Below, piece after piece: positions 46,208-59,471 of a stretch of DNA of 64,000 bases. The position numbers and the translations under genes were made by a program. Each line of letters opens with the position of its first letter. The first letter of the stretch is position 1. Location of the stretch: NCBI GenBank assembly GCA_019843655.1, contig JACDQD010000004.1, positions 32,127,872-32,191,871 on the forward strand, read 5' to 3'. The notes beneath the pieces were generated by a model. The model saw nothing but the letters and a program-made list of their open reading frames with translations, did not search any database and was not told where the DNA came from. This DNA is from Lethocerus indicus (taxonomy: Eukaryota > Arthropoda > Insecta > Hemiptera > Belostomatidae).

Positions 46208-47714
46208 TTATACCATACTACAAGTCCTGCGCATAGCGAGGAACGCCATAAATAAATATAAAAATATATGTAAAGCTCCCAACGCGAGCGCTTCGGGATT
46301 GACGAGGGCTTCGCGGTTCAGTTCGGCGACGACCGCCTGTTCGGATTCGATCTGTCTGGACAGAGCATCGATTTTCGAGCTCATTTCCGGTATGGCCTCT
46401 ATATTTTCGGCCAATGCCTCTATGTGATCGCTGAGCCTGTCGAGCTCTTCGGCCGCGTCCGATTTGCTACTCGATTTTGATTTTCTCGACTTGACCGAAC
46501 CGATTAGTCGGGACGCGATCGAAACTCTGGAGCCCACCTCGGTCGCCCGTTCCTCTTCCTTCTTGGCCAGTTCCCGTTCGGTCGCGTCGAGCCCCTCTTC
46601 CAGCGCTTTCGCCTTCTTCCTCTCGGATTCCAGTTCGGCCTTCAGCGGCCCCTCGATGTTACGCTTTATCGTGTCCAACTGGTCGACGCACTCCTGCAGC
46701 TCTCTGTACAGCCTCTTCTCCTCCTGCTCGAGCACCTCGCGTTCCCTCTCCCTCCTCGACAGCGTGTCCTTCAGCCGCGTCACTTCGCCCTCCAGCGCCT
46801 CTATCTTCTCCTGGAGGTGGCAAGATATTTCCGAGAAGACGCTGACTTTTTTCAGTTTCGTCTGGCTCTCCACAAGTTCGGCCTCGATCTCCTGCAGTTC
46901 GGCTTCTTTTTCGCTGAGCGCGGCCGTCTTCACCGACAGTTCGGCCTCCTTCTCGCTCAGTTCGGCCGCCTTCTCCTCGATCTCCTCCTCCTTCTCCTGT
47001 ATCTGTTTCGCGTAGCCGCCCTCCATTTCGGCGAACATGCTGTCCGCCTGCTTCAGCGTCTCCTGGTACAGCCTCTCCTTCAGCTCCAGGTCCTTTATCC
47101 TCCTGTCCAACTCGAGCCTGTCCTTGGCCATCTTGCCCAGTTTTTCGAACACCTCGACGTCCTCGTCCGGGTCCCTGTCGAGAAAGTCGATCGCGCCTAC
47201 GTCTTCGGCCCTGTTCAACTTTTCGAGGTCTTTCACCTTGGACCTGAGCGTATTTTCCGCCTGCCTCGACTCCTCCAGCAGTCGGTTCTCGTTGGCCAGT
47301 TTGGTCTCGAGCGCTTTCAGTTTGATGAGCAGCTGTTCCTCCTTGTCGGAGGGCGGTCTGGGGCCTACTGCGGGTGGCTGCGTCACCGCCGGCTGGCCCA
47401 CCTGGGCCGAACCGCCCCCCTGCATCGCGTACATCATCCTCCACATGTTCCACATCATCAGCGCCGGCATCGTGTTCTCCAGCATCTGGAGCCTGTACTT
47501 CACCTCCATCTCCCTCTCTTCCAGTTCGAAATTCTTCTGCTCGTAGCTGTGTACCAGCGCCTCCAGCCTGTTGGCGTGCTGCCTGGCCTCGTCCCTCTTC
47601 TTCTCCTCCTCCGCCATTGAACTCCTCAGACTCGAGATTACTCTGGTCGCTTGCTGAAGTTGGACCTTCAGGGAACTCTTCTTTTCTCCTAACGCGCTGA
47701 GCTTTAGTTCGAGT
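46208..47714 (-). CDS. Large coiled-coil exon with C-terminal hydrophobic segment
   Basis: Acceptor ctttattcggtttcag, one base completing a split lysine codon, then 501 codons to TAA. Almost the whole length is charged heptad helix (EEKEEEIEEKAAELSEKEAE, then TLSRREREREVLEQEEKRLY). It is interrupted by a methionine-rich MPALMMWNMWRMMYAM segment and a serine/lysine patch SVKSRKSKSSSKSD. The last 30 residues hold a hydrophobic run ALGALHIFLYLFMAFLAM followed by RRTCSMV, the layout of a tail-anchored protein. GC-rich with strong codon bias. The gene family was not recognised. Several internal in-frame GTGAAA/GTGAAG sites could act as alternative donors towards exon 45752-45850, but none could be chosen. 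Confidence 0.88.
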
Positions 47715-48165
47715 CTGAAACCGAATAAAGTTAAATTCGACGAATTAATTATTTTATCGTTAAATATTGTTATTTATTGGTAATTACGATTACGGATTTT
47801 ACTGTTCAGACCCGCCTGACATCTAATCAGGCCCCTTAACCATAATTTTGAGAGTCTGACGACACCTCTTAAATCGGCGGGATGCTTTAACACTACTTTT
47901 CATTTTCAGAAAAACAATCTAAAAGACGAGTTAAGGTTTCCGCCGAGTGACGACTCCCGGCCGAAGTGCAGTATCTACAGTATCGGACCATGATGATGAT
48001 ACCGGTAAGAGTTTCGAAACGTCGGAAGCAGATAACAGCCGAGAGCCCACTGGGGTGGTTTCGAAATACAAGAAAAATCCCTTTCAACCGATATTATTCA
48101 CAGATCGTGCGATTTCACCAGTCGGTGACAATTTATAATTTTAAATAAATTCGTGGATAACTGAC

Positions 48166-48803
48166 TTTTGACAGCGTAGCCTGGTATCATTTTCGGCCTC
48201 CTCCAACTCGCATCTCTCCTCCTCCAACCTCTTGTTCTCCTCCTCGAGTTTCTTGAGCCTGGCGCCGAGCTGTCTGACCTGTGCGCTGAGCAGGGTCTCC
48301 TTCTCCAGGCGGGCCGAGAGCCGCCTCAGCCGGTCGTCGCCGCTGCTCTCGTAGACCGAGAGCCTGTCCTCGAGAGCCTCGAGCCTCTCCCTGTAGAAGA
48401 GGACCTCCTTCACCGTCGGCTTGTAGTCGCCGGCCCCGTTGGCCAACAGCAGCTTCTTGTTGGTGCCCTGTTCCTCAATCCTCTCCCTGATCTGGGTCAG
48501 CTTGCGTATCTCCTGGCTGAGGTCGCCCGAGCTCTCGCCGCCGGACTGGTGGCCCGGATCCGTCTGCGTCCAGCTGTTGACCAGCTCCGGCGGTTCGGGG
48601 CTCCCCTCGAATATGCCGCTCTCCTGGAGACAGTCGCCGCCGGTCTCCCCGGCCACCCGCCTCGTCCTCTCTTCGCCCTCCTTCCTCTCGGAGCCGGGAT
48701 CAGTGAACGGAAGCACCGTCGCTATTATCCTCCCGCCGGACGATTTACCGTCCCCGCCCGCTACCTCGGGATTCTCGTTTCTCGGGTTGGTCAGCGTTCG
48801 AGA
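48166..48803 (-). CDS. Coiled-coil exon (212 codons plus 2 nt)
   Basis: Acceptor tatgtgttacag, then SRTLTNPRNENPEVAGGDGK and a disordered, acidic N-terminal part with VNSWTQTDP. Next come helical segments (DLSQEIRKLTQIRERIEE; ERLEALEDRLSVYESSGDDR; a leucine-heptad stretch RLKKLEEENKRLEEERCELE). The donor gtcagt leaves two bases (AA) that combine with the A opening exon 46208-47714 to make lysine. That exact phase match is strong support for both exons. Confidence 0.88.
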
Positions 48804-50975
48804 CTGTAACACATATTAAAATATCGAAAAAATACTACATACTAATAACGGAATGCGGTCCCGCCTAACCTCAACCCCCCCAACATCAACAACCGATCGA
48901 TATTCGGTAACGTCATACATCGATATATCCAACTCCTTTTTACATTGCGCCAAAGGGCAGAGTTTACATTACTCCTCGATACTCACAAATTGATAACACC
49001 CGTTCCGATGAAATGGTCGAACCTGAAGATTTTGAAACGTCGAAGGCAACAAATAATGGGGATAAAGAAAAGGCCATAAACAATTGCGAGGAAAAATATG
49101 GCGGATAGGAAATATCGAATGGGGAACGTGTATCGATACGTGAAAGTGGTCGGTAATGAGAAACTGTAGTGGGGACCGTAAACTACGATTTAGCCGAAAC
49201 TTTTTTCTCAGTTTATTTTAAATTATGGTACAATTACGGCGATAATAATAATGGACAATGCGATAATTGTAACGGAGGAGATTTAATTAGGATGACGAGT
49301 GAAACGACAAAGGAAACTCAAGACTTGTGATAGTTTCACATTATAACAGACCGATTTGTTTTAAACTACGCGCGGACTTCATAATTTATTTGGTTCAACA
49401 ATTACTAAGATTTCCTTACTTATTAATTTCTTGTGGAAATTCAATATCACGGACATACATGAATAGAACCGATATTATAATAATATGGAGAAAGAAATGA
49501 GAACGCGTATAAAATTTTGTAAATCCCGGAAGATACACAGGTTAATTTTGTACGAAAAATGAATATTTCAATTGTTAAAACAAATGTTCGATTTATTTTC
49601 CTACATATGAATTATTAAAAATTATATTTTAATAATATACCGGTCGATTAGTTTTAAAATAAACGTTTCTTCGTTATTGTCAATACGACGCGTCAATAAC
49701 GAATAAATTCTGGACGAAACAACTCTTTACTATCAGTCTAGAATATAATAGATCGATGATATCGATCGTTTTTCACTTACATGAATTTTCTTTATGGCAG
49801 TATATAAAATGCGGTAACTTCAAAAGAACACCGGGTGAAAATTCCGTAACGGAGCGATCATTTTACTGTACGATTTGAACCTCATTTTTCACAGAAATTT
49901 CGAAAAAATAAAAATAATAATCGCTTAACAAAGTTGCTATAGTTATTTAGAAAAAAATAATTCAAACGTATTTCAATTAAAGAAACTGAACTTTAATTGA
50001 GGGCAATTTCTATAAATAGTTAAAGAGAAGTTTTATGATTGAAGGAATCCAGTTGCGTTTCTTTATTGTTACAAATAGATGTTGTAAATCTGACTGACAT
50101 CTAACCACAACCAACTAACCGTATTTATAACGGCGAATTTATTGAAATAATTCAATAATTGAAACAGTAACTGAAAACCAGCTGAACGTTAGGAAAATGT
50201 GACATATGTAAATAGGCTATTATAAAAACAATTAGTATATAAATGATTTTGTATTGCATTATTTATAAGCACTTTCCTAGTACCTAGTCAAAATGTACCT
50301 AGATCGGGCGATCTTACCGGAAGCCATTATTTTCTATCGCAGATTGGATTAATGTATCAAAAATATAATAGATTTTTCATTAAACAAACGAAATTAATTT
50401 TGATATTAATATATTTATTGTAATGAAATTACCCTGAACAATTTTAACCGCGATTTGTTAAAATGCAGAATAGGCCCCCCCACTGATATCGTGACGTATC
50501 CATTTCAACCGTTGTTATAACCTTCGCCCCGGAAACTATCAATTATACAAAAGGTTCAATTTTGTAATTTAACTAATATCAACCGGGTTCTACCAATAAA
50601 TTACCCGGTCCGAGAGACATATTCTTTCCGCATTCGGGACACACACACACACTCTCTCGCGACCAATCCAAGATTCGTACATATCTCATTCACTCGTTTA
50701 GCGGACTCTCATGACTCAAACTCGTGAAAAAATACAGACACGACCTTTCCATACTCCCACAAAAGACGTCACGGTTCTATAAGCAAAATAATAATAATAA
50801 AATGAACAGTCGCCTACAGCGTACGTCACGATATCGAATCAGTGGGGGCCCCCTATTCTGCATTTTAAGTCCGTGATTGAATCAACGCCGAGTCGCAAAT
50901 TAACGACTAGTGCTTTATGAAATAATAACAGTTCCATTTCTTGTACGCCCCATAACGGTTAAATAATATTGAATT
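48804..50975. other. Intron, no feature recognised
   Basis: AT-rich intronic sequence with a short CA run (50,640-50,655). I see no additional exon. Confidence 0.5.
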
Positions 50976-51592
50976 TCGTAGGTTCGTGGTATTTGTGTCT
51001 CCCTCGCTGGTTTGGTCTTTTGCCAGACCGGTTTCGGCTGCTCGCCATCTTCAGTAGCGGTGTTAGTCACTTTGGAAGTTTTTTGGGCATCCTCACTGCA
51101 CTGTTACTTTCACTTGTACTGTAGTCAGTTTGTCAGTTGTATATATACGCATTTTGTTATTGCTATTGGGGAATTATGTTTGTCTTATTTGGGTTGGATT
51201 GTGTTAATCAGTTTTCTAAGTGTGAGTCAGATTGTCGGATATGGGGTGGGAGGGTGATGGTTGGGCGGGTGTGATCCTTTAATAGGATTATAGGGGCATT
51301 AGAAAACGGATTAATAAAATACAACCCAAATAAGACAAACGTTAATTCCCCAATAACAATAACAAAATGCCTATATATACAACTGGCAAACACTACAGTA
51401 CAAGTGAAAGTAACAGTGCAGTGAGGATGCCCAAAAAACATCCAAAGTGCCCACAGTGACTAACACCGCTACTGAAGATGGCGAGCAGCCGAAACCGGTC
51501 TAGGAAAAGACCAGACCAACGAGAGGAGACAGAAACACCACGAACCTACGGTATTCCAACCCATCGCAGACCACAAAACAGGTATATTAAAC
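50976..51592. repeat. Long foldback-family element with 12-bp flanking direct repeat
   Basis: 617 bp. Besides the usual halves, the inverted pairing extends deep into the centre (acgcattttgttattgctat and gtcttatttgggttgg pair with inverse sequence near 51,310-51,380). It is therefore the longest hairpin of the family here. It is flanked by taatattgaatt at 50,964-50,975 and 51,593-51,604. Confidence 0.9.
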
Positions 51593-51651
51593 TAATATTG
51601 AATTAATTGTAATTTGTAAATGTCGGTTTAAAGAATGTTTCATATAGTCAC

Positions 51652-51828
51652 CATCGAGGCCTCTTGGCACATGGCGGATATCGTCGATTCGAGGCTCTCT
51701 ATCCTGCCCTCGTAGTGCCTGATGAGCGCCACCGCCTGCTGAAGACATATACGCTCGGAGACGCTCTCCGCCAATTTGCACATATCCATCAGCCGGATCT
51801 TCACGTCCCTCTGGTCCCTTTCACTGTC
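51652..51828 (-). CDS. Helical exon (59 aa)
   Basis: Acceptor gtcgtcccgcag, 59 codons (starting DSERDQRDVKIRLMDMCKLA and ending with an SLESTISAMCQEASM helix), donor gtgact. Phase 0. Amphipathic helix throughout, contributing to the coiled coil. Confidence 0.82.
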
Positions 51829-51984
51829 CTGCGGGACGACGCCGAGAAAAAGATAAGAAGTGCATGCCAAAACGCGGCGTCAAAAGGACGCTTCTACTTA
51901 ACTCCATAATTCTAGCAGTACCTCCGGTAGTAGTACAATCCCGGAGAGTCCTTCAGGATTTTTCTTAAAAGAGGATTGTTATTA

Positions 51985-52456
51985 TCGGGTTGACAACTAA
52001 GTAATTGCGGAATTCAGCAACAAGTGGCGTTGTACATATTTTTAAGTACGTCAACATCTTTGTACAGAGAAGATTCTTTGATATATTATTTGGTCCTTTC
52101 TGAAACACCCAGTATCAAAATTACATTGACCGGTTGAATTGTGCGTGTGTATAAAAAGCTGAAACACGGTGAACCAAAGTGAGCATTTCCGTCACATTTC
52201 GCTTTTTTATTTTCGCAAAGGTGTTAATGCCTCGCAGGCTCATAAAAAGAAGTACAGTGTCAGTACTGGGAAATTCGAATAAAGGCCATTATCGATTCGG
52301 ATCGTCATAGTTCAAAAAGGGACATTGCAGAGAAGCTGTATGTATCTTATACATGCATTCAAAACCATCTACGGCTTATCTGTGCAAAGATGTCTGTACG
52401 TACTTAAAAATATGTACAACGCGGTGAATTCCGCAATTACTTAGTTGTCAACCCAA
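51985..52456 (+). mobile_element. Internally deleted mariner, same family as 25,796
   Basis: Termini tcgggttgacaactaagtaa and the inverse ttagttgtcaacccaa are flanked by TA at 51983-51984 and 52457-52458. The interior encodes a decayed N-terminal helix-turn-helix scrap (IKAIIDSDRHSSKRDIAEKL, then YVSYTCIQNHLRL), typical of mariner. It is in the intron 51829-53097. Confidence 0.9.
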
Positions 52457-53097
52457 TAGATTGTGATGTTAAAGTAGCACTATTAACGATTGGACAAAAG
52501 ACAAAAAGAAACCCAATGACTTCCCCCCCCTTTTTTTTAAATTCATTTTTCCTATTTCAGTTGAAAGAATAAATTTTTAATAAAGCACTCGTATCCGTAG
52601 GAAAAGGACCAAAAAAATACATCTATGTTCGATTAGAAATGAACTGATGTGCGAAACGGAAGCTGTTCGCTGGACAGAAACGGTTCGAACGTACGCTTCT
52701 GTCGAGTGCTTTGAGAATTTACAAAATTGCTCACCCAACCGAAATACGAGAGAAATGATTGCGGAAGGAAAATTGTTTCCATTCGTGGGACGATTTTCGC
52801 GAATCCAGCTATCGCGCCCGGCGAGATCTTCTTTCCCACTGTAAGTTTCGAACGGGGGGTCATCGACCTATCGGTTGTTTTTCCATTCGGTAAACACATC
52901 GAACAATGTTGCGAAGTATGAATGAAAACGTGAAAAGAGCCCCCGTTATAAAGTTCCATACCCAACGGAATGATAATAACATTAATCTTTCCTACAGTAT
53001 TTCAGGCCTCATAAATATCTCACGAAAGACCATAATGAATGTCTTCGATGTTTCAATTCAGTTTCATCCCGTCTCAATAAAACGACAGACCACCTAC
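52457..53097. other. Intron, no feature recognised
   Basis: No supported exon or repeat beyond a C-run/T-run at 52,520-52,540. Confidence 0.45.
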
Positions 53098-53217
53098 CGC
53101 AGAGGAGATCTCCTGAGGGTCGTCTTCGCTCGTCGGCAATGACATCACACCCGAGTCGCTGACGTCATCGATTTCGGTGACGTCACACCTCGCATCGGAG
53201 CCCCGGCTGACCGTCTT
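53098..53217 (-). CDS. Acidic linker exon (40 aa)
   Basis: Acceptor gtttttgtccgtacag, 40 codons (KTVSRGSDARCDVTEIDDVS, then DSGVMSLPTSEDDPQEISSA), donor gtaggt. Phase 0. Serine and aspartate rich, likely a disordered linker after the helix of exon 60373-60669. Confidence 0.78.
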
Positions 53218-53999
53218 CTGTACGGACAAAAACACAATGGTAATCGAGCAATATCTATTTTGTTTTCAACGTTTTTTAATTCATTATCAGAACGAATTAA
53301 AGTAAAGAAATGTTTGTATCAAATACATAATTTATATAATATATTTGCCAGCTTAATCTATCGGTTTTTCCCGTAACAAATAAAAGTGTGCTGACCACTT
53401 AGCAGGTGTAATAAACTGGTATTGAAATAAATATTCGTACGAGGTTTATGGTCATTTTATTAGGCTCTACCAATGTTGAGTGGACAATTGGGACAAAAAT
53501 TCAGATAGTCATTGTTCGAACGGAACAGTGATATGAAAAATTGGAAAAATATACGATATATATTTGCGGTCCGAACGAAGACTGCCCACAAATAAAATAT
53601 TGGGACACTTTTAATTTTATTTCCTCTCCATTCTGTGTTTTCGATTCTCGAAATACAGGTTTGAAATCGAGTTCATTCGAGCTGTTGTATGATTTCATTT
53701 GTAGAGAATATAACTTGATGTTGGGCGGGAAAGAAGAAAAAAGAGAATGGCAAGTAGTAAAAAAAGATTGGTGAAGTTGAGGGAAGAAAATCGAGAATTT
53801 CAGGACTGGGATTTCCTCTATATATATTTCTGTTTTCAATAAAGGCTTTTCCTACTTTTAAATTTGCACGCGCGTTACTGAAATATAACTGGGCTAGGTT
53901 AATCGTATGGAAACGTTACGAGGGTAATCGGTCAGATGTGACGGGCCAGAAAGTCCGTAGCCGAAAAAAAATATAGGAACAAAAAATTATTGTTAATTA

Positions 54000-54108
54000 T
54001 TATTTCTTTAAAAAATAATCCGGTAATAAGGGTTCAAGGCACAGGTACTTTGTCAAGTGCCGCAACCCCGAGAAAATTTTATGTATGTCCTCGTCCCAAA
54101 AGCTGTTT
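54000..54108 (-). CDS. Possible isolated terminal exon (35 aa)
   Basis: Acceptor cgttgtttgttttag, one base, then 35 codons and TAA. The peptide begins NSFWDEDIHKIFSGLRHLTK and ends EPLLPDYFLKK. Codon content looks like true coding DNA. It needs an upstream exon ending in a two-base split codon, and none was found nearby; the surrounding minus-strand exons are phase 0. It could be an alternative last exon or a pseudogene scrap. Confidence 0.3.
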
Positions 54109-57100
54109 CTAAAACAAACAACGAAATACGAAAATATTACAAATGTTAACATATTTATCGTTTGAGTTATTTATCGTGTAACTGTTCGTATTTATCTTGT
54201 AAATACGGTCTATCGTTTGTGGGGGCGACGGTACAGAGGACACGGGAAGATACCGTTGTACATCCGGGCTTAATCAGATATCGGCTATCTCCTTATCAAA
54301 TCTGGCGGTACGAAAAGGGCAGTCCGCGACCTAACAGGATCTCGGGAGCATGACCCTGGCATTTAAATACTTCCGAGGGACCTACCGTCTACGGGCAGGC
54401 TAAGTAGACGGGTTGCGCAAGTCCGCGCTAGATTCGAAACGACAATTAAATACAGAGTAGATTCATATATTAAATACCGTATATTTCGTTCTAGACCGGT
54501 TTGGGACGCTCGCGTGTGAGTCACTTTGAAAGACGGGGACGCAAACGGTATTCTAATGATGCAGGATGATAATAGACATATATAGAAATGTATAGACGTA
54601 TACAGACATATATAGGCAATCGCCAAATTGTTTTTTCTTAATGTTATGATTTGATAAAATAATTTTTTTTTTCGCACAAATCAGTACTCAAACCTGCTTT
54701 ATCGATTAAAACTCTATTTACTTACCGTCCACCTTGAAATGGATACAGATAAAATGCATTCTATCGATGAAAAATGATTGTCAGTTTGTCAGAAAAACGC
54801 GTTAAAATCTGACATGACTCGGGAAAACATAGATTGAAAACGTCAGTTTCGCGCGTGCACTTAACAATAAAATAATAATCATTCCCGGAAGGCCAAAGTG
54901 ATAATTTATAGACAGGTTTTTCTCCAACTGACAGTTTTATATCTTTCTCGCCCTATCATCGGCTAAGACAAGCAAAGATTGATGGTGAAGATTCTATTAT
55001 AAATTTTTGAAAAACATTCAATATTTCACTCTCGGTTATATAATTTACCTAATTTTCTGATTTAAACTACTAGATGTTTTATGAGCATCGCTTAAAACTA
55101 TGCCGAAACCAAATTTCAATTCATTATTCTGATTTTTATATAATTTTGAATAGTGTATAAACCATTTGGCGTTCTACAAAAAAATAGAGGAATGAAAATT
55201 TTCCCGAATCGTCAACTCTAAAAAGAATAATTAACAGAGAGAAACAAAAATATAGTATTTACTGAACTGAATTTGAATTTAATTTTCGAACAGTTGAGTT
55301 CGATCTATACGCCCTCTGAAATTTCGACCTGACTGCGATTATATCGAATTTTTACGAGGTTAAACCCATTTTACTTTCACAATGCGTCATACTCACAGTC
55401 CGACCACTATTACTATTGCGGCCGTTCCAATCATTTATTTTCCCTCATTTTTCGACAGTAACAACGCTCTGTTTCAACGTCTTTATACCGGCGGGAAAAT
55501 TCTAGGAAAATCTCCACCGTAGGACGAAGAGAGGAAATGGCCTCAGTTTGCACTATCCTTGCGATGGATCACAATTACAAACTAGATTCTCAGAGTCAGT
55601 GCATAGCCAAGATATTGTAGATATCTATTTTAAAAGTAAAGGCACTTTCGCGAAATTGAAACTGTTTATTTCAATAAGCGAAACGAGTTAACAAGGGGAG
55701 AATTAAATAGTGTAATTAAAGGCCAATTTTGAAAAATTGGGCCTTTTGGGCGTTTTTTTTTATGGGCCAATTAAAAAGTAAATAAAACCTCTTATTTCGT
55801 TTTTTTTCTGAGCCCAAGCTGTCTGTATCATGGCGCCATAAACAGTAAAAGGCAGGATAATAAACAGCAGTACTATAATGTACACCAACAGGGACAAGAA
55901 CAAAGAGAAATGTTTGATAATTAATATGAATGAATGAGCGTATTTTATGGATAAAATAACAATCTATTACATGGTCATAAAATAGAACTTTCAGCTTACA
56001 AAATACTCGTCATCGAATCGACACATAGAGTAAAAAAAATCATATCAACATACTACTACTTAGAATAGTGGACAATAGAGGAAAACTAGGTTTAAAAACT
56101 AAATTATTACTATACAACACTATACTTAAACACCAGTCCGGCCAAACCGACGAATATTAGTAAAATTCAAACCGTTACAATCGAAAATATTAATCAATCG
56201 GATCTTAATGTCCCATGATGTACAAAAAATACATTATAAAAAAATTCAACCCCAAAATACACATCGTCCTAATCCTGCAGTCCGAACCCTACTATTTGCC
56301 ACTAAAACTACTGTTGTGACAATAATTTTGAACAAATGCCCGCCCGCTTTTATAGGGGGTTTCAACAGGTTTTTCTTAATTGAGATATGTATTATCTATT
56401 GTTATAAGCGACATGCATAGTTGCGTCACACATTTGCCTAATTCTAGTAACGATGTTGACACTGGAAACTGAAGGTCGCAAGTGTTACTAAATTCACTTT
56501 CAGTCGGTTGTCAACGTATCGAGCATATAGATTTATACTGCAAGAATCTGTTTTGTGTTTTAGCTACAGAAGGCGGCGAGCGACCGAAACCGGTCTGGCG
56601 AAGGAAGAACAGGGAATACTTAAACACAACATCTCGTTTCCAGTTAGATAAATGACTTGTCAAATGCTTATCACTTACCTTCAGGAAAATACGCTAAAAG
56701 TGTACATCAGATGGAATTGGAATCGGATAGCCCCCCTCCTCCCCTGGTTAGTTATACGATAGTCACAGATTTTTACACAGTCGTAGACGTAGAAAAGTGA
56801 AACGAGTTATCTCGATGCGGTAGGCAACGGTTACCGAAACGTCGGCTGGGCAACGTGAGACTGGAGTCGACGATCTCCCCACCAGTCTTGGGCCCAGAGT
56901 AGGGGAGAGATACCTCCCTACCTCCCTCCCTCCCTCCTACTCCCTAGGGAGAGAGGGAGAGCGATGAGCTGATACAGTTAGGAGGCGGGAGCGTATACCG
57001 CCGTTGAGACCTTGACACGGTGACGTGTGGGCCAGCGCGGCACTGTCCTACGAAAATCAAAGACCGATCTGCGCCTTTTACCGGGTCAAAGGCTTGTAAA

Positions 57101-59460
57101 AGGCCGACCCACAAGCGGAACGAACACAGAGAATTTCTGCGACCAATTGACGTATATTTATAAAGCCGCGTCGCCGGTGATTTAGATCTGATCTTGAATA
57201 CAGGTCAATGTAATATTAATACATTTTAATTTATTATAATGTTACTTGACACCAGGACGCTACGAGGAAATATCAGTGTATACAAAATGAGGGCGTGAAA
57301 CCGACACGCGACCGAAGTGATTTTTTAGTCGGAATAACGTAGATTTCGCTCATATCCCGAATTCAGTATTCTCCCAATACCAATACTTTCGGCCGCTCGC
57401 CGCCTTCAGTAGCGTTGAGAATCACATACATTTTTAAATTATTGAATAAACTACGCGCGTTATCTTCCGATTCGGAATGGAATAATGGAGCAGGGGGGCT
57501 AGAGAGAGTAGAGAAAAGGGTAAGAACGAAAATAGTGTCGACGAACTTATACAACAATTGGGTAATGGGTTATTTTTTGGGCCCTCGGTTTCCAATCGAT
57601 TGACGTTCGATTTTACCAAATTTACCGTCTTGAAATTACTTTTCCGAGGATGAATTCGGAACGTCACTCTCTTGTGACGTCTCCCGGCAACCGGTTTCGG
57701 CTACAGCGGAGTCCCTGCGGCACTGGGCGAGAGAAGTACTTTTATTTTTTGGTATTTCATTTTTTTAACTGTTGAACCTCTCGACAAAATAGCAATGACA
57801 GAGCAGATTACGGTGGATAGAAGAAGAAATTTTCGGGGGCGAACACCACATTACCAACCAGGAGGAAGTATAGAACAAGAATTATGGTACCTTCAAATAG
57901 GTTCGGACTACCTGCGATGGTACGAGTGCCTGAATTCGTCTGAATTGAAAACTTACTCAAGAAATAACGCTTTACCGCAAATTTCACAAAGAGCGACAGA
58001 AACTATGCGATTGACAATGTGAAAAAGTTTCACAGCGCAATCCATGTTCAATTTGAATAACACCGGTTACGCCATCTTATGCAATTCCGGAGATAATGAT
58101 ACCATGCGAACTGGAGCATTTAAACTGGGACAGAGACGTATACAAATATACCGTAATTAATGTATAATTGGCGTACGTCTTGTGTCGCGATAAGTCAATT
58201 CAGAAATAATGCTAACACTTTTCACGTATTGCTAATAATATTGGACCGGCAACTAAATAATTGCGGATTTCATCGAGATGTATCTCTACAGACGTTCGCA
58301 TAATCGAACTGATTGAGTCTTTGTTAGATGTTATTACTTGGTACTACGTGAAACATCGTGTAGTTTATGTTCGTGCAGTAGTAACAAAACGAACATTATT
58401 GTCATATTTTGTTGTTCTTGCAAACTGCAAATTGCTCCATACACGAGGACCTCATAACCCGCGGATGGACAAAATCTGCGATAATTTAGTTAGGCAGCCC
58501 AATATTGCGCAAGAATAATACAATAAGAATATAAAACCATGCGGTACAGTGACCTGGACAACGGTTAATGAAATTCAAATCGGGGTTCATTCGAGTTGCG
58601 AAACTTAACAGACTCAACAGAGTTCGGTATGTCCTTGTCTGTGAATGGCAACTCTTATTTGGCCGTGCAATCGTCTGTTAACCGTTCGACTGTTAATCGG
58701 CTATTTCACAACCGGTGGTGAAATGGCAGCGTTTTTAATATTCATTGACATCGGTGCAGAGACGGCTTTCCTAAAGTACTGCGTTCCGCAAAGATTAGTC
58801 CGAATACTTTAAAATAAGTCAATGCATTCATTGCAAACTCAAATAATAATCAGAAACAATGGTACAAATTACGGAGTATCGAGTGTTTTATTGTTTGATG
58901 AGCCGAACAATATCGTCGTTAACTAGGATCGCGTGATGTGGAAAGAAGCTCGGATAATGCCGACGAAATTGCGCAACCTCCGATGAAAAAAAGAAAATGT
59001 GCAAAATACTCGATTTCAGACACCGATAGAATTTCAACACATGGCAAACTCCAACATATTCGCTTATGTTCGTACGTAATTAATTTCATAAATTTGCATA
59101 ACGTTGTGCAAAACGTACCGAGTTTATCGACAAATAGAATTAAAATCACTCCTATATTTGTTCGCTGCGCTTGAAAATTAAAATTAGAAGGGATAGCCCC
59201 TCTCCCCCCAAAAAAACCATATTTTTACGCCAGATTTATTTTTCTGTAGACCGACCGTAGACCTGTCTATAGACCGAAAATCTGGCTAAATAGCCTATTG
59301 TCTGTTACAATTAGACGTAGTTTTCGCCCAAGGTAAGCAGTCACCAAGGGGGGCTTACCTTCACCGCGGAATCCCAACAATGCCTAACCTTGCAACATTG
59401 TCGATTGTCCATGTCCTGCTCAATAGTCGCATAGATCTCGCCTCGATTCAATGTTCAATA
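54109..59460. other. Long intron or intergenic stretch, no confident gene
   Basis: Mostly AT-rich. Foldback-family scraps lie at about 54,489-54,515, 56,560-56,610 and 57,388-57,415. The sequence ggcaactaaataattgcgga at about 58,248-58,267 resembles the left end of the 25,796 mariner family. A C/T-rich then G/A-rich mirror (ccctccctccc to gggagagag) lies at 56,915-56,960. Plus-strand ORFs at 57,795 and 58,938 have no support. Confidence 0.45.
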
Positions 59461-59471
59461 CAACGCACGAT

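Noticed and set aside
46464..47620. Long plus-strand ORFs opposite the coiled-coil exons
   Set aside because: Shadows of the minus-strand GC-rich exon. The minus strand has matching splice phases and the plus-strand peptides are serine/leucine-rich artefacts.
57795..58022. Plus-strand ORF of 75 codons, and another of 78 codons at 58,938-59,174
   Set aside because: No recognisable domain, no splice or promoter context and AT-rich codon use. They cannot be told from chance ORFs.
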